Source: Brugia malayi (lineage: Eukaryota > Nematoda > Chromadorea > Rhabditida > Onchocercidae). From it: DNA of 64,000 nucleotides. The position numbers were made by a program, and so were the translations under genes. How positions within the stretch are numbered: the stretch's first letter is position 1; every line of letters begins with the position of its first letter. Under the pieces are notes generated by a model. The model ran no database searches. It was not told the origin of the DNA and saw only the letters and a list, made by a program, of their open reading frames with translations. Shown piece after piece: positions 26,345-38,004 of the stretch. The stretch spans positions 21,014,721 to 21,078,720 of the forward strand of contig NW_025062479.1 of the NCBI RefSeq assembly GCF_000002995.4. Direction: 5' to 3'.

Positions 26345-26582
26345 TGAGCGCATTTGCATATAGCGCATTTGAGCCTGGGAAAAGTTCTTCGTCCATGTGT
26401 TGAGCAACTATTTTCCCAGAGCGATGACCGAAACGAAGTAACGAAGCAAGCAGGTGCTGCGGCGCAATGCCAGCTGTTCATCGGGTGTGGCCCTAACCCT
26501 AGCATTCGGGTAGGGTTCCCGGGTAGAAGGGGTGTGTTCACTTCCTCACAATGAGATGCCTAATCGACGACAATACTTTCAG
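26345..26582 (+). promoter_or_regulatory. GC-richer promoter/leader island of HLH gene 2
   Basis: This stretch is clearly less AT-rich than its surroundings and ends at the HLH gene 2 leader. It holds an octamer-like ATTTGCAT (26352-26359), an inverted pair CTGGGAAAA (26375-26383) and TTTTCCCAG (26411-26419), a CAGCTG E-box near 26471 and a short inverted AACCCTA...TAGGGTT near 26495-26518. CTTTCAG at 26576-26582 could be the spliced-leader acceptor for the ATG at 26665. The CTGGGAA cores are one base off the LAG-1/Su(H) consensus RTGGGAA. Confidence 0.45.
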
Positions 26583-26664
26583 AGAGTCTAGCAGGCGCCA
26601 ACTTTCATTTCAAGTTCTGTTTGATCAGAGTGCATCTTCAGTCTTCCGGCATTACTAACCGAAA

Positions 26665-27490
26665 ATGCGGCTACTCATATCAGCATCCTCATCAAGTGCT
26701 TCATCCGGTTCCGAATCCGATAGCAGTGGACAAATTCGTATTGGACGAATTAAGAAGGCATCGTATGAACAGCGTCAACGATATCAGCTGATGAAGAGAC
26801 TACGAACAATGGTACCTAATGCTCGGAGTGCTACTACACAACTTGAATTGTTGCAGTATATCATCGACTATATTACCGATTTACAGGTTAACAATTTGCA
26901 TTTACCCATTCATTCTGTAAATTTTTTACTTTCTAACAATAAAATGGGAATATAGAGATGATAAGGTGGAAAAAAAAGGAAGGGAAATTAATGAGAAATG
27001 AAAGAATTCTCTCTCTCAAAATTTTAATATTCCGCAAATTGAAATGAGGTATTAAAGGATGAGAAGAAAATTTATTATGAAAATTAAATATGTGAGATGT
27101 TTATAAATATGCTTTTATTTATATCAGTAAGTTATATATTGTTATAATAAATTAAATACTTTACATATTATACTGTCTGTACTTTACATATATGTTGACT
27201 TGTCAAAGTATTGTCATGTTAAGCTGTTAAAATAAATAAATATATATATATATATCAAAATTTTTATTTATTTGCAGCAAATCGTGAATGATAACGATGA
27301 TGATAATGTTAATGATAATGATGATAGTGGTATTGATAATAGAGCGATATCAACTGCTGCTATGTCATTCAAGCAAAATCCAACAATCACTGATTTATCG
27401 CTTTTATTCTCCAAGATTAATACTACAATCAATACCACATCTATCAGTTCAATGAAATATTCTACCAGACATGAATTTCATCAACAGTAA
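26665..27490 (+). CDS. Id/Emc-like helix-loop-helix protein (HLH gene 2 of 3)
   Basis: Exons 26665-26886 and 27278-27490 join in phase 0 to 144 residues. A Ser-rich N-terminus (residues 6-21) is followed by helix 1 (EQRQRYQLMKRLRTMVP), a loop, and helix 2 LELLQYIIDYITDLQ ending at residue 74. Before helix 1 there are scattered Arg/Lys (RIGRIKK) but no basic region with the conserved Glu/Arg E-box readers, as expected for an Id-type inhibitor that sequesters bHLH partners. The second exon begins QIVNDND and is rich in Asp/Asn/Ser/Thr with no recognised domain. The intron position is identical to HLH genes 1 and 3. AATAAA at 27687-27692 is a plausible poly(A) signal. Reading on past 26886 reaches a stop at 26953-26955, which would be a truncated alternative. 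Confidence 0.82.
27239..27255 (+). repeat. (TA)n run in the intron of HLH gene 2
   Basis: Alternating TA just upstream of the splice acceptor at 27277; a simple repeat. Confidence 0.8.
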
Positions 27491-28413
27491 AATATTTCAC
27501 ACATTTAAAATCCTAAATTTATGATTCTGATTTTGCAGTAAAAAATAATGAAAAATTTAACATTCGCCTCTGATGCTACTACCTATGTCATATTCTTGAT
27601 CAATCGGTCGATCAATTGATTGATCACAGTAAAATTGTATGAAATTAACGGCGAAATGTTTTTTGAATTTTACTTTCATTTCATGCAATAAAATAAGAAT
27701 GATGAATGAGGAAGAAAAATTCTATTAATTTGATAATTTGAACTAGTTAATATCAAAATGAATTTCTCTCTGTTTTATTTCTTGCAACATACGTACGTGA
27801 AGTGTTGATAATTATTTACGTGAATACTTTAAGAAAGTTTTGGTCCATTATATTGTAACTGTGTGTATATTTTTTTATTATTTTTTCTTTTCATAAAATG
27901 CGTAATTTAACTTTGTTGTAATTTCCGCCTAATTCAAAGCTAAGATGAAATCTTAATTCAAAAATTACAATTAAATGCTGTGAAAATAAATGATACAATA
28001 ATTTTTCTTCTAAATTAGTGCGAATTCTTTTTTGTTTTTCCCTTTTCTGTGGGAAAAAAACTGAACAACTTCCTCCGTTTTTGTTTCAAATTTCTCAAAT
28101 TACTAAAACTTCCCTATTCCTTAAAAAACTTAAAGCCTTAAAAACTTTACAATTAATTGTACGCACTTTTTGATTCATGAGAAGCTTGTAAATTGTTGTT
28201 TTCTTCTCAAAACCTTGAAAAGCCAGAGAAATGTTATTTGTGAATTCTTGAAAAGCTGTTGTTTGCGGGTTTTTTTTTTTTTGTTTCTTCATTTTCCTAA
28301 TAAATTTAATTTTTCATTTTAATTTTTTTCATCATGACACAAAACAGAATGTATTGTTTTCAAAAAAAAAGGAAGCGAAAATTTGGTGAATTAGCATGAT
28401 GCTATTGAATTGA

Positions 28414-28441
28414 CACCTGGTGTACACCTGCTGGACATCTG
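28414..28441. promoter_or_regulatory. E-box cluster (CACCTG x2, CATCTG)
   Basis: CACCTG at 28414-28419 and 28425-28430, and CATCTG at 28436-28441, spaced 11 bases apart, one helical turn, about 0.9 kb downstream of HLH gene 2. bHLH heterodimers bind such sites; here it is inference. Confidence 0.4.
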
Positions 28442-30795
28442 ATGTAAAGCTCTAAGCAATTCATGAATTGATATATTTGAAGTGTTCTTAACTTAATGAT
28501 TTCCTACTTAATTGCATGCAAATTTAATTTAAAGAGCAAAAAAAAAAAAGGAAAAATTATAAAAATCGAATTTGAAGCATATTTCTGAATAGTTTTATGC
28601 TAAAATTTGAAAAATATTATAAAGCTATGAATTTCTCAAACCAATTCTTACTATTACTAGCAAAGTTTATTTAAAAAAATTAGAATTTGAAGAAATTTTT
28701 CAGTTAAGATATAAAAAGAATTATTTGCTTGTCTATTATTACTATCCGGAATGATTCTGCTTATCATGAATTCAATTAGAGGAGGAGAATTAGAGGAGAC
28801 TTAATTTACCATTATTGTGACTGAAATATAGCACTGATAAAAATAATATTAATTCTATCATCGATGTTTGGTCGAAATGTCTGTTAAATAAATTGATGTG
28901 CTAAGACAATTTTTATGCAAATTTTAGATTTCCTCAATCTTTTAGCGCATTCCATTTCCCCAGTGAATGGAACAAAAAAAAATTTTTTTTTTCATCATTT
29001 CATAATTGAGAATTTCATTTGAAATAGTTTTTATAGAAGCTTTGCAAATAAGGCAAATATTACCAATTATTATTTAAATTTTCTAAACTCTTACATAAAT
29101 TCCTATCCCTATTTAAATTAATTTAACCCTAAAATAGCAATTGATTTGTGGCCTTTAGTAACTAGGCTAAAACTAGTGCCTATGCAATATAATGTATATA
29201 TCCAAGAGGGTCAATTCGTTAGCTATATGATGAAGCAAAAAGGAAGAGCAGCTGTCGTAGGCTTTATATATTTCATATGGCCATTGATTTTGAAGCAGAA
29301 CCAGATGTCCTCTTGCCTACACATACATCTGACACCAGATCCGTGAAGCCTGCTGTTGTTACACACTGCTAATGTTGTTGTATCGGGAAAAGCCAAGAGT
29401 TAATCAGAGGTCCAGGATAGAAAGCTTTTCAAAAGAGGGCCCAGAAACTATGTAGTAATAATCCAATGGAAATATTCTGGAAGCATTCATTTTTCAACAT
29501 ACATATGCATTAGAAACTTTAGAATTCTAATACAAATTCATATCCAAATTTAATTGCTCACATTTAAATGTTTAAAGCAGATTTAAGTACAAATTCATAT
29601 AACAACAAAAACGGATTTGAGTAATTCCAAATGGCTTACAAATAAATAAATATTAGTAGTAATTGCAATAAATTGCTTAAATTAATTAAGAGGACTATGA
29701 TAGGAATATTTTAAAGTAATACAAGAGATTATCAATTACTTAATTACTATCATTATTTTAATTTTTACAAATGAAAATGTTTGATTGAAAGAATACTGTA
29801 AATTATAAAATATTTGGGATGAAAGTGGGAACTGGATGGAAGTGATAAAGGGAAATGTTTGCTTGAGATAACGGATCAGTAAACTATTAACGAGTTAGGA
29901 CAATTATGGAAGGCATCGGAGGTTCATTCACAAAGAGGATTGCATGCATTTATTGCATTTGAGATAACACAAATTAAAGGCGGAAAACGGTTTCTTAAGA
30001 AACGGAATGTTGGAAAGGACGGAATAAAAGTGCGGCTTATCGTGTTGATAAAGATTTTGTTACTTATAGCAACTCTGATTTGCATGCGAAAATAAATGAG
30101 CCATAAAAAGAAGTTCTAAACCAACAACCATTACGATTCATCTAATTTTGAATCTTATAGTTAAATTTCAGGATAATTTTAAGTTACATCGGTTTCACAC
30201 AAAAAATTGCTAGAAGAAAGTACTGGAAAAATTGTTTTCAAATATTTCCATTTATTTGCGTTTTAACTTAAAAAATTCAAGTCATTTTTGAAAAAAAAAA
30301 AAAAATTATCATAATAAAGTGGTATAACACATATGCATTTTCTAAAACTTGAAGTTTACTACTCCAAAAATGTCACCAATGTTAATTTAAATTAAGGATG
30401 TGATACAGTAAATGTTCTTTATTTTTTTTTCATCTTTACCGCAGCGACTTTCCTTTCATTTTGTATAATTTCTGCATAATTTATATGTTTGATAGATACT
30501 TTTTGAAGTATAAATGTAAATGTGACCTGAAATTGGTAGTTTTTGCATGGATCTTTCTTGAATAAACGAGGTAACTTCAAAAGAAAAAAAAAATACTTTT
30601 TAATAGGTGGCGGTTTTGAGCGTGCGGTAAAGTAAAGAGGACTTAAGCTATTCAGTTGCTATAGCATCTGTCACTTTTTTGGGCCATACGTTATTTCTTC
30701 TATTCTGCATCACCATGATCATTTCTGTAATGATTATTTTATTATTATTATTTTATTATTATAACAAATCATCATTATCATTATCATTATTTATT

Positions 30796-31012
<217 letters not shown>

Positions 31013-31651
31013 TGATTCTTCTTCTTTATTTATCTAGAATAAAAGCAGAACTGAGCATATTATTCACATATATGTGCGCTATATCGACCAAGTAGTATTA
31101 TTTGACTTTTCTTTTCTGATCATTTATTATCATACAATGAATTCTTTTCCTTTTCTCGTACCGTCAAAATTAAATTTTCTTCAATATTGCACAATTAAAT
31201 AAAAAAAAACAAAAATCGGAAATGCGTGAATAAAATTAATGAAAACGCAAATTGAACGAAAAACATTCATTTGCAATATTTTTTTCATTCAGTTTGCATT
31301 CTCAAAAATTTTCTGTTATTTTATAAAATTTGTAACAATTGAACCCCTCACAATAATAGTTGTATGTGAAAAATGAGGCAATGTATAGGCAAACAAATCT
31401 GAGAATTTTTTCTTCTCTTTTTTTTGATGAGATAAGGAAAAAAAAGAAATTTGCATAATAAAATAATGGAAAAGTTCAAGGTGAAGATGAATAACGTGTG
31501 ACAATTCTTCTTCTCATATAATTTATTACGGCCAGTAAATGACCTTGCTTAAAGCCGTTTTCTTTTTTCTGATATTTTCCAATTAAGGTCAACGAAATCA
31601 AAATTACTAATCGAAATTTTTTAAACTAATTTGTAAAAGAGTTGTGTGCGT

Positions 31652-31723
31652 GGTCTTGTGGTGTAGTGGCTATCACGTCTGCTTCACACGCAGAAGGTCG
31701 CCGGTTCGAACCCGGCCAAGACC
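31652..31723 (+). tRNA. tRNA-Val, anticodon CAC
   Basis: A complete 72-nt cloverleaf. The acceptor stem GGTCTTG pairs with CAAGACC over seven bases. The anticodon arm TCTGC-TTCACAC-GCAGA puts CAC in the loop, reading GTG valine codons. The T arm is GCCGG-TTCGAAC-CCGGC. Internal A box (TGTGGTGTAGTGG) and B box (GGTTCGAACCC) are present, and a T run at 31762-31765 can stop RNA polymerase III. There is no intron. Confidence 0.96.
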
Positions 31724-32601
31724 TGCTGATTGGAGGTGTTCTGCACCCTTTGGGACATACCTTTTAATAATATAGTAAAATTAACATTGGTTAATAAAAG
31801 TATTTGTAATGCCATTGATGTGATGAAACAAACTTGAAACGATTCTATAAGTCACAACTTTTTCTTTTTTTTCTAAATTTAATCGTTAGAATCAGTTAAT
31901 GCATGTGGAAATATAATCTAACGGTCAATTATTAAATTATTTAATTGATAAATATTAAATTTGCAACGGATTGAAGTTATACCTAATGAATGTATAAATT
32001 ATTTTATTTTTCGTAAAAAATGCTTGCAAATTAATTATCCACTGGACAATCTATTTGGTCAATAATGTTTATTACTTTTTGGGAAGCAGTAATGAATAAT
32101 AATTTAATAAAATAATAATGTTACTTCATAAATACTTCCTTAACTTTATTTTTTAATCTATTAAAAAAAAGGTATTGAAAAAATCGCGTTGAGCAGAATT
32201 AGGAATGAAAGACTTACTGTAATACATCGACGATTGCCATTATGTTTAAAATATTTAAGAAATTATTCTAAATCTATTAAATAATCATCTATTTCTCTTT
32301 TAATTATAAACATTTATATGTATATTCCGATAGACAAATGTGCCTATTACTCAAGGACACACAAAATGATCATACGATGTGATACTTTCTCCGTTGTACC
32401 CGCAAAGAAACCGGTTCAACAACATACCTCAAAAATATTCCGATTTTAATTCTATCAATACCGTAAGAAGGAAAAGAGTACCGCATCAAACCAAATTTAA
32501 TCAAAAAAGATTCCAAGGTTATCTTTTTCGGAATCATTATAGTCTCATTTTAATTAGCTCACGAATTATTTGAAAAAAAAAAAAAAAATTAATTTGTTAC
32601 G

Positions 32602-32620
32602 GGTAACTGAAGCAGTTACC
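32602..32620. repeat. Perfect 8-bp hairpin, 3-base loop
   Basis: GGTAACTG-AAG-CAGTTACC. No T run of terminator type follows; its role is unknown. Confidence 0.6.
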
Positions 32621-33609
32621 ATTCAAATAAGATATATTTTCATTTTTAATGGATAAGAAGAAAAAGTGAATGAAATCTTTCTTTTTTTGGTCTCAATGAA
32701 ATATAACTTTAATTTCCAAATTTTACTTTTTCATTATTATTAATCATTTTTCAACTTGAAAGTTAAAAAAAAGAAGCAATATAAGCTTTCAGTTTTTCTA
32801 ATTCTAATTTATTAATTATATGTTTAATTGTCACATAGAATATTAAAGTTGGCCTTGAATATAGCCAAATTGGAAAGGCGGCTTTTGAATACACCTATAT
32901 TAAATAGGGAACTATGATTAATAAACCTAAAATGGGATGGATATGAAGTAGAGAGAGAAAGAGAGAGAGATAAATAAAAGGTTAATCCATTTCTGTTGTT
33001 AATCATAGATTATATTGATAATTGTGTGACAACAAAGTGTATATCAACACAAAAGATCTCACGTGGATTTACCAGTTAGCAAAAAATGACAAAGAAGCCG
33101 GGCGGTCATTACTGCATTATTATCTATTATCCATTAATATGCTACTACTATCTTTTAAATAACTGTACACAATAGAAGAGATGAAATAAATAGTGGCGTC
33201 AAATTAGGAATTAAAAAATTGTCAAATTAGAAAGGAAAAAGAAAATACATCCTGTGTACCTATTAATTTGTACTGATAAAAATAGTGCTGTTTATGCGTT
33301 AATAAGCTTTTTATTGACAAAAATTTTGGTTAATGATGAAAAAAAGTAAACAATTAGATTTATTAAACTTGCAACGGTTTATAGTAAGAGAAAGAAAACA
33401 GAGAAAATTTTAAAGAAAAAATTTTTTTTTTTTTTGATTAAATATACAAAATATTGTCACATTCATGTTAATTTAAGCTAATATTGTCACAATTATCACA
33501 GTGTTTTCTTTCCTTCTATTTATTTCTTTATTTTATTTCTCTGAAAGGTTTATTATTTTATTGTCTAATTTAATTGCTAAATTGTAAAAATGTGTAAGCC
33601 ATTGTAAGC

Positions 33610-33850
33610 ATGCGCAAACTGGTACAGCTGGTCTCAAAGTGATACGCATTTATATTGTAGTAGTATGCTTAAGGCATTAAGCACTAGACAGATAGCACCT
33701 GGCCATTTATGGGTGTCCAATTTGAATGAAAGCCGCAAAAAGACGTCATCCTGGAAAACAAGAAATCCTTTCTCTTAAATCAAAACCTAATCGGACACCT
33801 GCGCTAATTATAACACCCACAAAGCCACTTTTACATGTTTGTATGTTATA
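33610..33850. other. Less AT-rich non-coding block with E-boxes
   Basis: Composition rises sharply above the surrounding desert. It has CAGCTG (33625-33630) and CACCTG (33696-33701) but no open frame with splice signals on either strand. A conserved enhancer is one possible reading. Confidence 0.3.
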
Positions 33851-35333
33851 GTGCGGAAACGAGCATGCAAAGGAGAAAAAAGCAGAAAAGGAAGAGCAGC
33901 TGATTTAATAAATACTATTTGATACTTTTATTTGCATCCGCATCCAATTAAAAGATTGCATAAATGAATTAAAGGTTTAACAGTTAATTTTTAATTAACT
34001 GTTAATTCTTTTTTTTTTTTTGCCCCCTTTCTCTTTTACTTTAATTTATTGAAAATTTTTAAAATCATTTAATGAACTGGCAATCATTTGATGACATGCA
34101 AAATATTAAAGGGAAGCATAATAATATATTAGTAATCTTATGATTTTACATTGTTTGAATTTTTTTAAAAAAATTGTAATTTAGCATTGTATAAAAGAAA
34201 TATCTTGAAATATTCCTGGCATATGTTGACAAAAATACCTTATAAAATCAATTAATCAATATCGAATTTAGCAACTATTTTAGTAATGAAATATTTCTTA
34301 TCAAAGTATTACTTTTATGTAACAAATCAATTAATACAAATGCAGTTTTTGCATCTAAATTATATCACAAAAATATTTTATTTTTGAATTTAAATAGAAT
34401 TCCCTTAGCTTTATTCATTCACTTAAATAATACGATAATAATAAATTAACAAATTGATATTATTTGCTTTTTTTTTTTTTTTTTTTGCAGACATAGCAAA
34501 TTAATTGTAAGCCATGAAAAGCTAAATTAAAAATATTCATCTTTTCTTTTTCGCAAAATTTATTGAAAATTATATTTTGCTAAGTAATTAATTAGATGCA
34601 TAGTTTTGCGCTGATTTACAATCCAAAAAATATTTTCAAATAGTTTGAAGAAATATTAATCTTAGAAAGAAGAAGTTGTTATCATTATCATATTTATCAG
34701 CTGCATCGCTTTCATCTCTTTTTAGCCTTAATTCATTTATGGCACATATTTTAAATTTATCAAATAGAAAAATGGAATTATTGAAAGAATGAGCAGTGAT
34801 AGCGATGAAATCCCATGTATTTAACTTATTTTAAATGAGGTACCGTTTGCATTATTTGTTGGATAGAGCAGATGATGATAAGCAGACCCCAATTCAATCC
34901 AAAGCTTTCGTTGTTGGAAGACTAACAGCTGCATAATATAGGCCAGAACCAGTACTCCTACTTCTGCTCCTGCTGTTGTCATCCATCTGGCGTATACTTT
35001 TTGGCCTTAATACATTTTACTTTGTACATAGCTTAATTGTATTTAAAATCAAATTATTCCGATTCGTTATTATTATTATTATAAAATACTAATTTGAAAT
35101 AATTTAACATTTATTAAAATATTTTCATTGCCATTTTTTCACTGATATGATAATATGATTTTTTGTTTTTGATAGTATCAGTGAATATTATTATAGAAAA
35201 TGGTTAATTGTATGTTAGAATTGAATCATATCGAAATGAATTAAGTCGGTATAACCAAAGGTTACAGGTAACATCTGGGTAAGTACTTCTTAATACTGAT
35301 CTAATGTATTCAGGTGTTTACAAAAAAAAAAAA

Positions 35334-35394
35334 AGTGAGGGAGACAGAAAGAGAGAGAGGGAGAAAGGAAGAGAAGGAGAGAAAAAGAAAGAGT
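35334..35394 (+). repeat. GA-rich homopurine tract upstream of HLH gene 3
   Basis: Nearly pure A/G with one C near 35345. It shares a 23-base identical core (35356-35378) with 10712-10734, 1.9 kb upstream of HLH gene 3. Confidence 0.7.
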
Positions 35395-36689
35395 TTGGTC
35401 TAAAAAAGAACAAACAAACATCAAAGTACCTATACCGATCAACATTTTGTTCATCAACAGGTACTTCAAAATCACGACACAGGTTTATACTTCATCAAGG
35501 AGCAGGGATTGTGTCGTAAATTTGCAATTATGAACTGTTATGCATATTCCCATTATTCCATTAAGTTTGTAACATATTTATTGTCGATGAAGTTAAAAGT
35601 TCTTAACATCGTTATATATCCGTCGTTAATAGCTTACTTTTAATCACTTTAATTATTTTTACTTTTGATTATTAATTTACTATTTATGAAACAAAAAAAA
35701 AAGTATGCATTAACAAAGATCTGAAACTTAGCAGTTTTCATATAATTTGTAAAAAATTTTAAAAATTTCACTTTTTTTTTTCATTATTTCTAATTTTCCC
35801 TTTAATTTTTTGAGTTTAATTTGAAGTAATTGTGAACTTAACAGCAGCTAAACTTCACTTGTTTTTACTAATTTACTTGAATACAGCTGTTTCTAATTGT
35901 GATAACGATTGTATTTTATACTTATACTCACTACTACCACTAATTTTTAATTCAATTTAATTTTTAGTTCCTCAGATTAATTTTGATATTTAGCATAAAA
36001 ACTATTTTTTCTAATTGATTAGAGAAGTTTATTAAAATTTTTTTTTAAACTTATCGTTTCTATTAAAAGGCAGAAAACTGCAATATTTTGATTATCGGAT
36101 TGGCAGCTATGCTAATATTATAGTACCATAATGGCTTTTGCAGGTGTTGCATGCTTAATATATGATCTTTCTGCTTGTCAACTGCACATACCTTTACATT
36201 TGATTACTGGTACAAATGACTTTACATATCTTTTCTATTCCATTAATCTTTTCTGCACTTCCAATAACTTTTTTTTTTTTTTCATTTTTAACCTATAACG
36301 TTATGATATTTGCTAATATATAAATTTATTGAATTTTTTGTCTTTCTACAAGTTTCCTCATAATTTGATTTATTTAACATATTTTTATTTAAAATATTTT
36401 TGACTTATCAATTTAATCTTTTTTCTTTCTAAATTATTATTTTAGTATCTTTTCAAAGTTTTATTAATTTTGATATTTCCTCTTTCTTTTTTCTTAAAGT
36501 GGATTTGGTTTAAATTGTACATATTTAATTTCAACTAAAATTTTAGCTTCAAAAATTTATTTCATGCACGAATGTTTTATAATGAATTGTTAATTTGAAA
36601 AATTCCTGAAATTTGTCAAAAACAAAATGTATTTTAATGTTGATTGTCGCACTTTTGTTTGACGAGTAAATTTCACCACTTTCCATGTC

Positions 36690-36860
36690 ACAATGTATTC
36701 GGGCGTGGTCCTAGAATCAAATGATGATGAAGAAAAAGAGGTCGAGTTGAGGGGCGGTCATTGTATTTCACAGAGTCCGTTAGGACAGGATGACAAGAGG
36801 AGAGACAAGGGCATCTACGATGACAAACTGATGTGTCGTGCCTTTCTCTATCCTATCAGA
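36690..36860 (+). promoter_or_regulatory. GC-richer upstream block of HLH gene 3 with GT/GC boxes
   Basis: Within an AT-rich region this block carries GGGCGTGGT (about 36701-36709) and GGGGCGG (about 36752-36758), both Sp/KLF-type sites, about 0.5 kb upstream of the start of HLH gene 3. Promoter function is inferred from composition and position. Confidence 0.35.
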
Positions 36861-37227
36861 AAAGTATAATCCTAACATTTCTAAGTGATCCGATCAATTC
36901 CTTTACTGTCTTTTTTTTTTGTCATATTTAAAAGATAGTAAAAAGTCTTTCAAATTATTAATTAATAATTCATGCTAAGCAATTCTCTTTTTTTCTTATC
37001 TGATCAATGTTTGATGATAATTCCATTAGATCATTGAAGTTTTTTGACAAAATTTCCACGAAACTGCTTAGAATTCTCATATACTCTTCAATTACATTCA
37101 TCATATCTAATATGAAAAGTAATATTTCATTAATGTAAAATTACTACATTTCATCAACTCTATGTAAACGATCCCTATGAGCTTATTTGTTTCTTTTTTT
37201 TTTGGAAAAAATGAAGAATTAAAATTA

Positions 37228-37234
37228 TTTTCAG
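37228..37234 (+). promoter_or_regulatory. Likely spliced-leader acceptor of HLH gene 3
   Basis: TTTTCAG followed by a nine-base leader and the ATG at 37244, with no upstream exon. Confidence 0.55.
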
Positions 37235-37243
37235 ATATTTAGC

Positions 37244-38004
37244 ATGTCTTCATTATCTTCACATCCATTAACAACAGAAGCAATATCAACTCCTTCAACA
37301 CTATCACCATCTACATCATTATCATCATCATTATCGTCATCATCAACCGATTTTTCCACTCATTCACAATCATCCCAAGGCAAATTTTCAAACTGTTATG
37401 AAGTACCATTGCAAAATGGTCGTGTAAATAAAGTGTCATGCAGACGACGTGAACATAAACGAACAATTGCTAAATTACGTCGCATGTTACCACATGGAAA
37501 AAATGTGATACAATGCTCAGAGTTGGAGCTTATCAATCATATCATGGATTATATTATCTTTCTTGAGGTTTGATCATAAATTTTAATTTAAATTTCAACT
37601 CATTTCACAGCCAGAACTAGTCATTAGTTACATAATCTTAAGTTTAGAAGAATTAAACTGAGATGTGATATTAAGGTTGCCTAGAAATTGTGAAAATTCA
37701 TATCTCCTATAAATTTTTACTTCTTATTCGAGATTTTAAATTTAATTTGATTTGTTTCAATTTGGATTTTATTTAAACTTAATAAGTAAATTAGATTTTT
37801 TTTTTTTGTTGTTTCATTAAAAATATATTAATTTAATGATGAGAAATTTTTTAGGAGATATTGCGATCACAAGAAAATATAACTGATGAGAATCATTCAT
37901 CAACAATCGACGTCGCAAATCTGAACAGAGCATTATCACGATTTCATTTACGTAGCACCAATAAACGACGACCTTTAAGACCTAGAAAACAAATATGTGC
38001 TTAA
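37244..38004 (+). CDS. Id/Emc-like helix-loop-helix protein (HLH gene 3 of 3)
   Basis: Exons 37244-37567 and 37855-38004 join in phase 0 to 157 residues. The first 45 residues are almost only Ser/Thr/Pro. The HLH spans about 67-108: CRRREHKRTIAKLRRMLP, a loop, and helix 2 LELINHIMDYIIFLE. The RRREHKR cluster is basic, but the canonical Asn/Glu/Arg pattern of DNA-binding bHLH proteins is absent and the spacing to helix 1 is short, so an inhibitory dimer partner is the best reading. This copy is the most divergent of the three in helix 2. The 49-residue tail is Arg-rich at its end (NKRRPLRPRKQ). The intron lies at the same codon as in the other two. AATAAA at 38276-38281 is a likely poly(A) signal. 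Confidence 0.8.

Larger units (their letters stand above)
14366..26664. other. 12-kb gene desert between HLH genes 1 and 2
   Basis: No coding exon with splice support was found. Recognisable items are a CA/TA purine-pyrimidine tract (16655-16855), GCATGC-rich spots (17546-17562 and 18765-18806), a diverged repeat pair (22598-22730 and 23117-23216), an inverted ACAAAG/CTTTGT pair (23675-23693), a TC microsatellite (25341-25366) and a GC-richer promoter-like island (26340-26660). Short open frames here are low-complexity or unsupported. Confidence 0.6.
31724..37227. other. Intergenic region, tRNA-Val to HLH gene 3
   Basis: No supported gene. It includes a hairpin (32602-32620), a less AT-rich block with E-boxes (33610-33850), another near 34840-35000, a GA-rich tract (35334-35394) and a GC-richer block 0.4-0.6 kb upstream of HLH gene 3 (36690-36860). 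Confidence 0.55.

Noticed and set aside
26323..26554. Overlapping open frames on both strands in the GC-richer block
   Set aside because: Fewer stops are expected from the base composition; position and motifs fit a promoter/leader of HLH gene 2 better.
29146..29346. 66-residue open frame in a less AT-rich patch
   Set aside because: No recognisable protein features, no acceptor or donor; possibly conserved non-coding DNA.
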